Part shown: piece by piece, positions 15,883 through 24,461 of the stretch
How the letters are laid out: the number at the start of each line of letters is the position of its first letter
Position numbering within the stretch: position 1 is the stretch's first letter
Assembly: GCF_001469875.2 (NCBI RefSeq)
Contig: NZ_LOPW02000018.1
Location: 325,875 to 359,169, forward strand
DNA length: 33,295 bases
From: Haloferax marisrubri
Lineage (GTDB): Archaea > Halobacteriota > Halobacteria > Halobacteriales > Haloferacaceae
Direction of reading: 5' to 3'
The notes under the pieces: model-generated
The model's input: the letters and a program-made list of their open reading frames with translations, nothing else
The model's database searches: none
What the model was told of the DNA's origin: nothing
Translations under genes and position numbers: made by a program

Positions 15883-16563
15883 ATGTCAAGCGAGACTGAG
15901 CGGCTGGACCCGCTTGCGACGGTTTCAGCGTTTGGCCGGGCAGCGTACAGCGACCTCGTGACTGTCATCGTCGTGAGTCTCCTCTTTTGGATTGGTTCGC
16001 TTCCAATACTCACACTTGGTGCCTCTCTCGCTGCAGCGACCGAAACCATGCGCGCAGTCGTGGATGCGCGGCTCGATGGTCGTGGATTCAACGAGCGTTC
16101 GAGAATCGCACAGTTTAGCACTTCGTACAGGGGCAACCTTCAGAGGGGAATCCCCGTCAGTCTCGCACTCGTTGGAGTGGCTGGGGTGACGATGTGGTAC
16201 GCTATCGTTGGGACAGCACAACAGCGTGGTGTGTTTCTGGTGGCCGCACTCATCGGTTTCTACGGATTCACTATCGTCACCCTCCTCTCATTCCACGCTG
16301 CTGACTTCCGAACCGTAGAAGCCAGACTCTCACTGCGAGATGCGTTCTCTGTGGCGTCTCAGCGAGCGCTCGCATATCCCTCGTTTACAGTTTTGGAATC
16401 GACGTTTGCAGTCTTGATTACAATTCTTTGTGTTGCACTCGGCCTCACTGTCGTCCTCGTTCTCCCCGGATTAATCGCACTGCTGACTGTTGTGGCCGGC
16501 GAGGAGACAGAAGGAGCGAGTGCGGCGGCCGTCGTCAAAGCCTATCGAGGTGAACGCGCATGA
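15883..16563 (+). CDS. DUF624/YesL-like membrane protein
   Basis: A 226-residue protein with about five membrane helices. The N-terminal segment (FGRAAYSDLVTVIVVSLLFW, then GSLPILTLGASLAAATETM) resembles the YesL/DUF624 family, which accompanies carbohydrate ABC transporters and glycosidases in bacteria and archaea. The role is unknown; an accessory to sugar uptake is inferred. The frame opens with a TTG at 15877, but the ATG at 15883 is the natural start. It follows the glucosidase by about 60 bases and overlaps the next gene by 4 bases, so these genes form an operon. Confidence 0.75.
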   Translation: MSSETERLDPLATVSAFGRAAYSDLVTVIVVSLLFWIGSLPILTLGASLAAATETMRAVVDARLDGRGFNERSRIAQFSTSYRGNLQRGIPVSLALVGVAGVTMWYAIVGTAQQRGVFLVAALIGFYGFTIVTLLSFHAADFRTVEARLSLRDAFSVASQRALAYPSFTVLESTFAVLITILCVALGLTVVLVLPGLIALLTVVAGEETEGASAAAVVKAYRGERA

Positions 16564-17009
16564 AAAAACGAAAGCGGCTACTTGTAATCGCAGTCGTCAC
16601 CGCAGTATTCGCTGTTGGACTCGGAAACCATCCACTCGTTATGCTTCCGATGGTCGCCGGAGTCCTCCTTCCGGACCTCGACGCAGTTCGAGAAAAGACA
16701 CACCGCTCATGGGTATTGCACACGTTCCTACTCCCGGCTATTGCCTACCAATTCTTGCTTCGGTTCAGAGTCCTCGAGTCCTTCCCAAGCATTGGAGTTG
16801 GATTGAATTTCCTCACACTCGGCATGGCACTTCACTTCGGCTACGACTACGTGTACCCAAAAGAACAAACCAACCAGGGGGCTGCGTGGCCAGTTCGACC
16901 AGTCGGACCGTCGGCACCGTGGGGCTTACTCTGGTTAGGTACTTCGTGGATCTTACAATGGTACTTCTATCTCTCACCTGTGTTTTTACCTTGGCTTGTC
17001 GGCTATTGA
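16560..17009 (+). CDS. Membrane-bound metal-dependent hydrolase-like protein (YdjM/DUF457-like)
   Basis: A 149-residue protein with about four membrane segments. The motif GVLLPDLDAVREKTHRS followed by VLHT gives a D-x-D...HR...H pattern like that of the LexA-regulated YdjM (DUF457) family, predicted membrane-bound metal hydrolases. A second His/Asp set (LHFGYDYVYP) lies near residue 95. Its ATG overlaps the stop of the DUF624-like gene. It is shorter than many DUF457 proteins, so the family call is moderate and the substrate unknown. Confidence 0.65.
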   Translation: MKKRKRLLVIAVVTAVFAVGLGNHPLVMLPMVAGVLLPDLDAVREKTHRSWVLHTFLLPAIAYQFLLRFRVLESFPSIGVGLNFLTLGMALHFGYDYVYPKEQTNQGAAWPVRPVGPSAPWGLLWLGTSWILQWYFYLSPVFLPWLVGY

Positions 17010-17086
17010 GTCAGTATCTAACCAATATTTGACACTCTCGTTTATCACCCACTCCCCACACACAGTTTATAAACCAACTGTCTCAA

Positions 17087-17100
17087 ACTACTCTAGTAGT
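17087..17100. promoter_or_regulatory. Shared sugar-regulon operator, copy 2
   Basis: ACTACT-CT-AGTAGT has the same arms and the same 2-base spacing as the palindrome at 13821-13834. It ends 5 bases before a TATA-like ATATAT (17106-17111), which itself lies 29-34 bases before the ATPase ATG. Position and identity suggest the same regulator acts here. Confidence 0.72.
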
Positions 17101-17139
17101 AACACATATATGGCTTCAATGAATGGTTCACGATAGACT

Positions 17140-18276
17140 ATGACGACCGTCGAATACGACCACGTCACAAAACAGTTCGATTCCGGGGACCAGGAAGTCG
17201 TTGCGGTAGACGACCTGTCACTCGACGTCGAAGATGGCGAATTTCTCGTCCTTGTTGGACCTTCGGGTTGCGGAAAATCGACAACGCTTCGATTACTCGC
17301 TGGACTTGAGACTATCTCCGATGGCGAGATTCGAATCAAAGGTGATGTGATGAACGACAAGAAACCGAAAGACAGGGACATCGCGATGGTGTTCCAAAAC
17401 TACGCGTTATACCCGAATAAGACGGTTCGAGAGAACATGTCTTTCGGACTGGAGATGACCACCAATCTCACTTCTGACGAGATTGAAAGCCGAGTCCAAG
17501 AGACTGCATCAATGCTCGATATCAACGAGTTACTCAGCCGCAAGCCCGCCGCACTATCGGGTGGACAAAAACAGCGTGTGGCACTTGGACGCGCCATCGT
17601 TCGTGAACCAACGGTCTTTCTGATGGACGAACCGTTGTCGAACCTCGACGCAAAGCTTCGAACTGACATGCGTGCCGAGCTCCAGCAACTCCACGAAGCA
17701 ATCGGCGTTGCAACGGTTTACGTCACCCACGACCAAACTGAGGCGATGACGATGGGTGACCGAATTGCGATCCTCAACGATGGCGAACTCCAGCAGTTAG
17801 CCACCCCACTTGAGTGCTATCACGAACCAGCAAACGAGTTCGTAGCCAGCTTCATTGGATCTCCATCAATGAATTTCCTCAGTCTCAGCTACGAAACTAA
17901 CACTGGGATGGGGACGAGTGGCAGTATCACGTACAGATTCACCAACGAGCAGCGAGAAGAACTTGGGGAACAGACATCAGTACGTCTTGGCATCCGGCCA
18001 GAGGATGTCGAAATCGCAACCGAAGAAGGACCAGATACGGTCGAAGCAGTCGTTCGTGTACTCGAACCGATGGGGAAAGAGAGCATCGTCCACTTCGACG
18101 TCGCTGGAGAGTCCATGACTGCTTCAGTGCCAGCAGAATACAACTTCGAGTCAGGTGACAGAGTTCGACTGAAGTTGCCACGAGACAGAATCCATACGTT
18201 CGATACAGACGGTGGCGCAACCATCTTCAACCGCACGCGAACGACTGACGAAGTCCCTGCGAGCGCACGGCTGTAG
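17140..18276 (+). CDS. Sugar ABC transporter ATP-binding protein (MalK/UgpC-like)
   Basis: A 378-residue ATPase that powers the MalF/MalG-like permeases. It shows Walker A GPSGCGKST (residues 40-48), Q-loop VFQNYALYPNKT, signature LSGGQKQRVALGRAI, Walker B VFLMDEPLSNLDAKLR and the switch His in VTHDQTEAM. After residue 235 comes an OB-type MOBE/TOBE regulatory domain (GIRPEDVEI), as in MalK-type subunits. It has its own promoter with the shared operator and is followed after 47 bases by the TrmB-type regulator on the same strand. Separation of the ATPase from its permeases is common in haloarchaeal sugar loci. Confidence 0.94.
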   Translation: MTTVEYDHVTKQFDSGDQEVVAVDDLSLDVEDGEFLVLVGPSGCGKSTTLRLLAGLETISDGEIRIKGDVMNDKKPKDRDIAMVFQNYALYPNKTVRENMSFGLEMTTNLTSDEIESRVQETASMLDINELLSRKPAALSGGQKQRVALGRAIVREPTVFLMDEPLSNLDAKLRTDMRAELQQLHEAIGVATVYVTHDQTEAMTMGDRIAILNDGELQQLATPLECYHEPANEFVASFIGSPSMNFLSLSYETNTGMGTSGSITYRFTNEQREELGEQTSVRLGIRPEDVEIATEEGPDTVEAVVRVLEPMGKESIVHFDVAGESMTASVPAEYNFESGDRVRLKLPRDRIHTFDTDGGATIFNRTRTTDEVPASARL

Positions 18277-18323
18277 CAAGACTCGTGGGAAACGCTGAAA
18301 CAGGACGCAAACCTGCGTTCGAT

Positions 18324-19418
18324 ATGGACACAATAGAGCTTCGTGAGACCCTCGAGAAAACAGGGTTGACACAGTACGAGGCCGACGCATACATCACAAT
18401 CGTCGAACTTGGGAGTGCACCCGCGACCGAGATTTCGAACGCATGTGATGTCCCACAGGCACGGATTTATGACGTTTTACGCAATCTCGAGCGGAAGGGA
18501 CATATCGAAACGTACGAGGAGGGAAGTCTCCACGCACGAGCTCACGACCCCGAAGAAGTTGTAGATAGTCTCACTTCATTCGCCGATACAGCAAAGAGTG
18601 CTGCCTCAGAGATTCAAGAGCGGTGGGAGCGGCCAACAGTCCAGAACCATCGTGTGAGCGTTCTTCGACCTCTCTCCTCTATCTACGACCGAGTGCAAGA
18701 GACCGTCGAAAAGGCGAACAATGAAGTTCAGATTGCGGTCACGCTCGAGCAGTACCGGAAAGTAAAGGAGGTTCTTGCTGCGGCACATGAACGTGGCGTT
18801 GTTGTGAAACTCGCCATCACACCTGCAGTTGACGACGACCCACTTCCGTCGAAACTGAACTTCGACTTTGACGGCATCGCTACTGAAGTTCGTGTTCGAG
18901 AGCTTCCGACACCACTGGTTGTCATCTCCGATCGGATGCATGTCTGCTATGCTCCAGAAGAGGCAGCCCATCCGAGCCAAGAGTACGGCATCCTTGTGAA
19001 CGACTACTCACTGTCACGTATGTTCGACTGGTATTTCCAGACGGCGCTCTGGGAGACGTGGCAGCCGACGTACTCTGAACACGATGGTGGCGTCTCGTCG
19101 ATCTACACCGACGCGCGAGAGTGCATAGACGATATCGCACCGGTCTTGCAAGCGGGAGGAACAGTTATTCTCTCTGTACAGGGGCAGCGAAGAGACGATG
19201 GCTCAGCAGTCGAACTTACTGGGCGGGTATCTGACCTCGATTACGTAGTGAGTCCTGAAGAAGGGAAACTTCTCTCAAGCTTTGCTGAGCCAGCAACGAT
19301 TACGCTCGAAACTCCAGAAGAGACCCTTACTGTTGGTGGTTGGGGTGCACTCATTGAAGACATCGAGGGGCGTCGATTTATTGTCGAGGCTATCGAGTCG
19401 CCCGATGCGAAGATGTAG
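18324..19418 (+). CDS. TrmB-family sugar-responsive transcriptional regulator
   Basis: A 364-residue regulator with an N-terminal winged helix (about residues 1-75: LTQYEADAYITIVELG, ATEISNACDVPQARIYDVLR, LERKGHIE) and a long effector-binding domain related to the sugar-binding half of Thermococcus/Pyrococcus TrmB. Such proteins sense sugars and activate or repress transporter and metabolic genes depending on where they bind relative to TATA. The ATG at 18324 is preferred over the GTG at 18285 because the family begins with this helix. Its genomic position and the palindromes at 13820 and 17087 make it the likely controller of the whole locus. Confidence 0.9.
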   Translation: MDTIELRETLEKTGLTQYEADAYITIVELGSAPATEISNACDVPQARIYDVLRNLERKGHIETYEEGSLHARAHDPEEVVDSLTSFADTAKSAASEIQERWERPTVQNHRVSVLRPLSSIYDRVQETVEKANNEVQIAVTLEQYRKVKEVLAAAHERGVVVKLAITPAVDDDPLPSKLNFDFDGIATEVRVRELPTPLVVISDRMHVCYAPEEAAHPSQEYGILVNDYSLSRMFDWYFQTALWETWQPTYSEHDGGVSSIYTDARECIDDIAPVLQAGGTVILSVQGQRRDDGSAVELTGRVSDLDYVVSPEEGKLLSSFAEPATITLETPEETLTVGGWGALIEDIEGRRFIVEAIESPDAKM

Positions 19419-19421
19419 CAT

Positions 19422-19610
19422 TCAGTGAGCACATTGGGTTTCAGAGTATAGAACGTACATCTCTGGTGGGTCAATATTGGAAGAGAGCATTCCGACGTTA
19501 GTTGGGTCGAGGTCAAGAAGACCAACCCTGCTGAATTCCTTTGCTCCGTAGAATCCACGGAAACCGTCGTTCTTTGGATGGAACAGGATGACCGAGAGGT
19601 TGCCGTCGAG
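19422..19610 (-). pseudogene. Orphan C-terminal coding remnant
   Basis: The minus strand is open for 63 codons up to a TGA at 19611-19613, without an ATG. It reads like real protein (FHPKNDGFRGFYGAKEF, then VGLLDLDPTNVGM and PPEMYVLYSE). It abuts a decayed transposase and converges with trmB. I do not recognise the family. It may be the tail of a gene cut by the IS insertion; a chance frame is possible. Confidence 0.35.
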
Positions 19611-19649
19611 TCAGCGTCTGTCCATGTCGAACAGGTTTGCACGCGATGG

Positions 19650-19996
19650 GGTTCTTGTACGTTCCTTCAACGAAGTCGGATGGAGCGACTGTCTTCGCAA
19701 CGAATGCTCGTGTTCAGCCGGAAGAGGCTGAAGCGTTCTGTCGCCGATACAGTAGCCGCTGGCAGATCGAAAGCGAGTATAAGAGCAGTCAAGCATGATC
19801 TCTTGGCGAAGACCTCGTCGAAGGACTACATAGTCCGCCTGTTCTACTTCGTGTTTGCAGTCTCTTGTACAATATCTGGCGGCTCACCGATTTCCTGCTG
19901 AAAGCTGGTGCTGGGGGTGAGATGGACTACGCGTCTGTGATAACCGCTGGAGAGTGTGTTGAATTGGCCTCTTCGGCGCTGCTTCCACCTGACTAT
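19650..19996 (+). pseudogene. Decayed haloarchaeal DDE transposase (3' part)
   Basis: Pieces of one transposase occur in three frames. The first reads VPSTKSDGATVFATNARVQ then FCRRYSSRWQIESEYKSS. The second, from about 19789, reads KHDLLAKTSSKDY and VRLFYFVFAV. The third, from about 19862, reads LLYNIWRLTDFLLKAG and ends PPD. The YxxRWxIExEYK block is the C-terminal E-containing region of IS4/ISH3-type haloarchaeal transposases. At least two frameshifts and the missing 5' part make it non-functional. The IS630-type element is inserted exactly at its stop codon. Confidence 0.75.
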
Positions 19997-21040
19997 AGCA
20001 GTCGTTAGAAGTAATTACTCAATTTTGGAACTGAAAGTTGCTCAAGGGCAGTATCAATCGCTCTTGTTAACTCGTCAAGTGAGACGAAGAACCGGTTACT
20101 CAGAGCTGCTTGAAGCTGTCTCCAGTACTCCCCATCCGGGTTTAGCTCCGGCGAGTATGAAGGAAGCGTCACGAATGCGAGGTCGTCACGGGCCGCTAGG
20201 TCCGTGACGTCCGACGCTTGAAAGTACGGCGCTCCGTCCAGCACCACGAGCAAGTCATCTTCAAATTCTTTACATAGTGCTAAAATGAAATGTTTTGCGT
20301 GTTCAGCGGTGACGTACTCTTCGAATCGTAAGAAGAAGCGATTACCGTCCTCGGTGATCGCGCCCAGCAGACACCTCCAATCACGTTGACCAGAGAGTTT
20401 GACCGAGGGCCGCGTGTCGTGCGGAAACCACGCGGCTCGACTTGCACGGATTTCTTGCTTTGGTCGATACAAACTACGGTGGCGTCCATCTCCCGCCGCT
20501 TTTTTAGTTCTTCGTAGAACGCTTCTTGCTCGGATTCATCAGCTTCGGCGGCTTTCCGGCGTGGTTTCTGATAGCTCAATCCCGCTTCTTTCAGCAACCG
20601 CCGACAACTCGGGATTGAATACTCGACGCCGTATGTTTCCTCGAGAAAGTCTTGGGCAAGCGCCGGCGTCCAAGCCGGCGCGTCGATGCCGACTTCTTGG
20701 GGTGGTTCGTGAAGAGTTTCTTCGAATTCTTTTTGCTGTGTTTCTGAGATTTTTCGTTTTCTTCCAGTTCGCTTATCATCAGAAACGGCTGGCTCAAGCG
20801 ACTCGTCGGTGTCGAGTCGCTTGAGCCATCTGTAGATCGTCCGGCGCTGAACGCCGTATCACTCGGCTAGCTCAGTCTGTGCCACACCGTTCTTGTACGC
20901 GATAGCTGCTAAGAGCCGTTGTGTCGGCTTCTTTCCGTCCACGTTGTCGAGGGCGTCGTGCAATTCCTCGACGGTGATTTCGTCGAGATAGTTCATTATC
21001 TCTTATAAGAACCTTTGAGTAAAAATTCTAACGGTTACTA
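19996..21040 (-). mobile_element. IS630-type insertion sequence with TA target duplication
   Basis: The ends are imperfect inverted repeats: 5'-TAGCAGTCGTTAGAA at the left and 5'-TAGTAACCGTTAGAA read inward from the right, each continuing to ACTC. TA dinucleotides at 19994-19995 and 21041-21042 flank the element, the target duplication of IS630/Tc1-type transposons. Its length is about 1,045 bases. Removing the element with one TA restores GAC-TAG, the last codon and stop of the older transposase. Confidence 0.85.
20005..20996 (-). pseudogene. IS630-family transposase, interrupted
   Basis: From the ATG at 20994-20996 the frame reads a helix-turn-helix N-terminus (LLAAIAYKNGVAQTELAE), then an in-frame TGA at 20859-20861 where a Trp or similar is expected, then VQRRTIYRWLKRLDTD. 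The middle (PSCRRLLKEAGLSYQKPRRK) runs to VVCIDQSK near 20465. There the frame shifts, and the catalytic C-terminal part continues from RASRAAWFPHDTRPSV to the stop at 20005. Catalytic acidic residues survive in VVCIDQ, VVLDGAPYF and SPELNPDGEYW. With both a nonsense codon and a frameshift the enzyme should be inactive, though the ends could still be moved in trans. Confidence 0.85.
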
Positions 21041-21093
21041 TAGTCAGCACCGGTTATGACTACCGAATGGAAGAGCGATGAACAGTTCCCCGT

Positions 21094-22731
21094 TCAATCG
21101 CTCGAACTCTCAGCTTGCCGCGTCGACAAGTAGCTGACGAGACTGATGCTCTCAGGGTCTTCATTTTCGTCGTCCACCCCGTACCGTTCCGTGAGGAGAA
21201 CGGGGTAACGCTGTTCAAACTCCATCGTAAGGCCGACGATACAGAATCCGACGACAATAGCGATGGGAAGTCCCACAAGGACGACGAGGTCCTTCAGTGC
21301 AGCCAGTCCACCCATGATGATGAGCAACGACGTCAGGAACCCGACGAGCACACCCCATGCGACTCGGTTCGCAGTCGGCGGATTCGAGTCACCACCCGTG
21401 GTGAACATCGCGAGACTGAGCGTCGTCGAGTCGACTGTCGTGATGAGGAAGGTGAGCACCAACAGCAGGTAGAGCGCCGAAAACAATTTCCCAAACGGCA
21501 TCAGTTGTTCGAAAAGCGGGAATCCAGCGACTTCGATGCCGTATTGCGAGACGACACCGAGAATGTCTGCTCGGCCGGTGTTCTGTGCCCACAGCGACGA
21601 TCCTCCCATGATAACAAACCACGGGAAAGAAGCCGCACTCGTCCCGACGAGCCCTGCAAAGACAATCTGCCGAATCGTGTGACCACGACAAATCCGGGCG
21701 ATGAAGATGCCAATCATCGGTGCGAACGAGAACCACCACGCCCAGTAGAAGATGGTCCATGCACCGACCCACTCAGTCCCGTTACTCACGTTGGTGTAGA
21801 GGCTCATCTCGATGAACTGAGTAACATAGCCACCGAAAGCCTCACCACCGAGGTTGAGTAGGAATGCAGTCGGGCCGAAGATGAATGCCACGACTAACAG
21901 CCCTGCGAACAGGTACATATTGAATGACGAGATCCGTCGGATACCTTTCTTGACGCCGAGCGCCGCCGAAATCGTGAATCCGACTGTCAGTCCGACTGTA
22001 ATGAGGATAGTGCCAAGATTCCCGAACTCGATACCCCAGTTGTACGAGAGGCCGGTCATGAACTGCGTGACGACGAACCCGAGGGAGACGGCGACGCCGC
22101 CGACACTCACCACGACCATCCCAATGTCGAGGAACTTCACCCAGTTTTCGTCTAGGTTGCTGACGCCGATGAACGGAGCGAAGATAGTCGACGGTTTGAT
22201 TGGTGCGTCATGTCGGTGGACGTAGTACGCAATCGTGACGCCGACAGTAAGGTAGGCCGCCCACGGAGAGATTCCCCAGTGAAGCATGGTGTACTGGACT
22301 GCGCCAGGGATGATCCCAGCACTCTCTGCACCTGCCGAGAGGAGCGGTGGTCCAGAGGAGTAATGGAAGAGCGCCTCGGCGGGCCCGTAGAAGACGAGGC
22401 CAGTCGACAGTCCCGCAGAGAACAACATCGCGAAGAACTGGAAGAACGTGAACTCAGGGTCGTCGTCGGGGTTACCGAGTTTGATCTTCCCCCACGGACC
22501 GACCAGTAGCCACAGGCAGAACGCGACGGCGAGGAACATCGACCAGAGATACAGCCACCCGAGTTCCTTCCAGAGGAACGTGTTGGCGGTAGTGAGCATC
22601 TCTGCAGTCGTATCCGGGCGGATTGCGATGGCACCGATTGCGACGATAGTCAACAGGGCACCCACACCGAAGACGATACCGTCTGTTTCCTCACGGAATG
22701 CACCGAACAGTGAGTGGTTTTCACTCGACAT
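21094..22731 (-). CDS. BCCT-family transporter
   Basis: A 545-residue secondary transporter of the betaine/choline/carnitine family, with about 12 membrane helices. Diagnostic blocks are MLHWGISPWAAYLTVG near residue 150 and FYWAWWFSFAPMIGIFIARI, followed by the cytoplasmic RGHTIRQ, near residue 335. These aromatic blocks bind trimethylammonium or similar groups in characterised members. Uptake is expected to be Na+- or H+-coupled. It is the third gene of the amidohydrolase-Rieske operon; its ATG overlaps the last base of the Rieske stop. The catabolic context suggests nutrient uptake rather than osmoprotection, although osmoprotectant uptake is the usual role in halophiles. The C-terminal tail is acidic and short. 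Confidence 0.93.
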   Translation of the reverse strand: MSSENHSLFGAFREETDGIVFGVGALLTIVAIGAIAIRPDTTAEMLTTANTFLWKELGWLYLWSMFLAVAFCLWLLVGPWGKIKLGNPDDDPEFTFFQFFAMLFSAGLSTGLVFYGPAEALFHYSSGPPLLSAGAESAGIIPGAVQYTMLHWGISPWAAYLTVGVTIAYYVHRHDAPIKPSTIFAPFIGVSNLDENWVKFLDIGMVVVSVGGVAVSLGFVVTQFMTGLSYNWGIEFGNLGTILITVGLTVGFTISAALGVKKGIRRISSFNMYLFAGLLVVAFIFGPTAFLLNLGGEAFGGYVTQFIEMSLYTNVSNGTEWVGAWTIFYWAWWFSFAPMIGIFIARICRGHTIRQIVFAGLVGTSAASFPWFVIMGGSSLWAQNTGRADILGVVSQYGIEVAGFPLFEQLMPFGKLFSALYLLLVLTFLITTVDSTTLSLAMFTTGGDSNPPTANRVAWGVLVGFLTSLLIIMGGLAALKDLVVLVGLPIAIVVGFCIVGLTMEFEQRYPVLLTERYGVDDENEDPESISLVSYLSTRQAESSSD

Positions 22732-23198
22732 TAGAGATACACCACCACAGTACCGTGTTCGACTTCCACGTCGTACGTCTCGACTGGTGGCTCAGAGCCT
22801 TCGAGGTGAGCACCGCAGTCCCCACAACTGCTGCCACCGGAAGCCATCTTAGTGTCTTCGGCCTCTTCGACAGTCGCTTCGAAGGTCTTTGCCTTCACGC
22901 GGTGGGGGTTAAACACGGACTCACCAGTTGTCACGTCGAACTCCCACCCGTGCCACGGGCAGGTGACGATTTGGCCGTCACGTTCCCAGTTGTATTCACC
23001 TGGCGTATCCGACGTGTTAGTTCCTGTCAGCTTACCCTCACAGAGTGGTGCTCGCTGGTGTGGGCAGTCGTTCTTCATCGCGTAGTACTCGCCACCGACG
23101 TTGAAGACGCCGACGGAGAACCCTCCAAGGTTCTCGATACGGCGCTCACCGGGAGTAAGTTCCGTCGTTGGGCAAATTTCAAATCGTTTCTCTGACAT
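22731..23198 (-). CDS. Rieske [2Fe-2S] ferredoxin with extra CxxC loop (module A)
   Basis: A 155-residue soluble Rieske protein. The cluster ligands are C45-x-H47 (DCPHQRAPLCEG) and C80-x2-H83 (CPWHGWEFD), as in Rieske ferredoxins that feed electrons to oxygenases. Between the cluster domain and the last strand there is an unusual insert with C125-x2-C128 (SSCGDCGAH), which could bind an extra metal or form a disulfide. There is no membrane anchor, so it is not a respiratory Rieske subunit. It starts 2 bases after the amidohydrolase stop and overlaps the BCCT gene by one base. The likely job is electron delivery to its operon partner. Confidence 0.9.
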   Translation of the reverse strand: MSEKRFEICPTTELTPGERRIENLGGFSVGVFNVGGEYYAMKNDCPHQRAPLCEGKLTGTNTSDTPGEYNWERDGQIVTCPWHGWEFDVTTGESVFNPHRVKAKTFEATVEEAEDTKMASGGSSCGDCGAHLEGSEPPVETYDVEVEHGTVVVYL

Positions 23199-23200
23199 TT

Positions 23201-24313
23201 TTAGTTGAGATCTGTTGGGTCAGCTGGAAGGTCCCAGAGTTCCATCGCGTTCTCGTACATGACCGCACGCTCCATCTCGTCTTCCATCGGCGGGAGTCCC
23301 CACATGGGGTCGTCGCCATCCCAGTGTGGATAGTCACTGGCGAAGATGAGTATCTCGTCTGCGTGCATCATGTCGAGAATCTGATTGTGTTGCTCGGGTT
23401 CTTCTGGTTCCTCAATGGGTTGGCTCGCGAACCAGACGTTTTTTCGAATGTAGTGACTCGGTTTCTTTTCGAGCCACGGAACCTGTGAGCGGAGGCCTTT
23501 CCAGTTCTTGTCCAGACGCCACATGAAGTGGGGGAGCCAGCCGTAACCACCCTCGATAAGTGCTAAGCGGAGGTCTGGATACTCGACGAACACGCCTTCG
23601 GTGACCATGCTCGTGAGTTGACCCATGTAGTACGTCCCGAGGAGTGTGTGCCACTCGATGTACGAATTAGGGTGACCAGCTCCGGTCGGCGGGTTGCTCG
23701 TCCCGTGGCCTTCGGAGAATGGATGAATGGCGATTGCGAGGTTCATCTCCTCAGCCGCCTCGTAGAGGGGCCAGTACTGTGGTCGCCCGTAGGGAACCTC
23801 AGCCCCACCGGGAAGCATGACCTGGCGTATCTGCGGGTGCGATCCATACTCACGAATCAGCTCGGCCCCTTTTTTTGGAGCCTTCGGGGCGATGTACATC
23901 GACCCGAGGAACCGTTCGTCGACCGAGAGGCACTCATCGATCAACCACTCGTTGTACGCCCGTGCCAACTCGTTCGCGTAGTCACGATTAGGGAGTGCAC
24001 CGAGGTTGAACCAGGAGTTCCCGGTGAACATCCCGTAGTCGATATCGTGTTTGTCGAGGTGGTCCTCAACGATTTTCTGGGTGTCCGAGCCAGGTTTTCC
24101 ACCACCTTCAGAGACTTCGTCTTGTTTCAGGAATCCCCCAGGGTTACGGTAGAGCAGTTCTGGCGCGACGATTCCGTCGTCTTTGTAGCGTTCGGGAAGA
24201 TACTGGACGATTGCTTTGTCGTCAGCCCACCGCTGGTGGATATCTGCATCGAGCAACATCATCTCTGTACTGTGGCCCGGGTTGACGGTCTGGACCTGGT
24301 TATCTTCTACCAT
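23201..24313 (-). CDS. Amidohydrolase-fold metalloenzyme (module A)
   Basis: A 370-residue TIM-barrel protein of the Amidohydrolase_2 (ACMSD-like) family. Metal-ligand candidates are D24-x-H26 (DADIH) after strand 1, the His in AIAIHPF, the Glu of LIEGGYGWLP where ACMSD enzymes have a His, and D327 in FASDYPHWD. It is clearly paralogous to the protein at 27141: both share the C-terminal pattern R..VP.LEK.P..Y.R....FA.QP..EP. Known members are decarboxylases, hydrolases, or, with a Rieske ferredoxin, oxygenases (the AibH type). It is the first gene of an operon with the Rieske and BCCT genes. A TATA-like ATTTATATAA lies at 24341-24350. The reaction is inferred, not read. Confidence 0.88.
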   Translation of the reverse strand: MVEDNQVQTVNPGHSTEMMLLDADIHQRWADDKAIVQYLPERYKDDGIVAPELLYRNPGGFLKQDEVSEGGGKPGSDTQKIVEDHLDKHDIDYGMFTGNSWFNLGALPNRDYANELARAYNEWLIDECLSVDERFLGSMYIAPKAPKKGAELIREYGSHPQIRQVMLPGGAEVPYGRPQYWPLYEAAEEMNLAIAIHPFSEGHGTSNPPTGAGHPNSYIEWHTLLGTYYMGQLTSMVTEGVFVEYPDLRLALIEGGYGWLPHFMWRLDKNWKGLRSQVPWLEKKPSHYIRKNVWFASQPIEEPEEPEQHNQILDMMHADEILIFASDYPHWDGDDPMWGLPPMEDEMERAVMYENAMELWDLPADPTDLN

Positions 24314-24461
24314 AGTTCGTCCCCAGTGTTACATGGTTTATTATATAAATCTTAATGTCTTATCAAAATCGAGTACCGACAGAACAAGGCCATTAACCGA
24401 AGAATTCGTCCGATTAGAGGTTACGAACAGGACGATCTTATTTAAAAAAAACCGTCCAGTA

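Noticed and set aside
20280-20597. Programmed frameshift between two IS630 frames
   Set aside because: No classic slippery heptamer at the crossover, and the additional in-frame TGA upstream means the gene is simply decayed.
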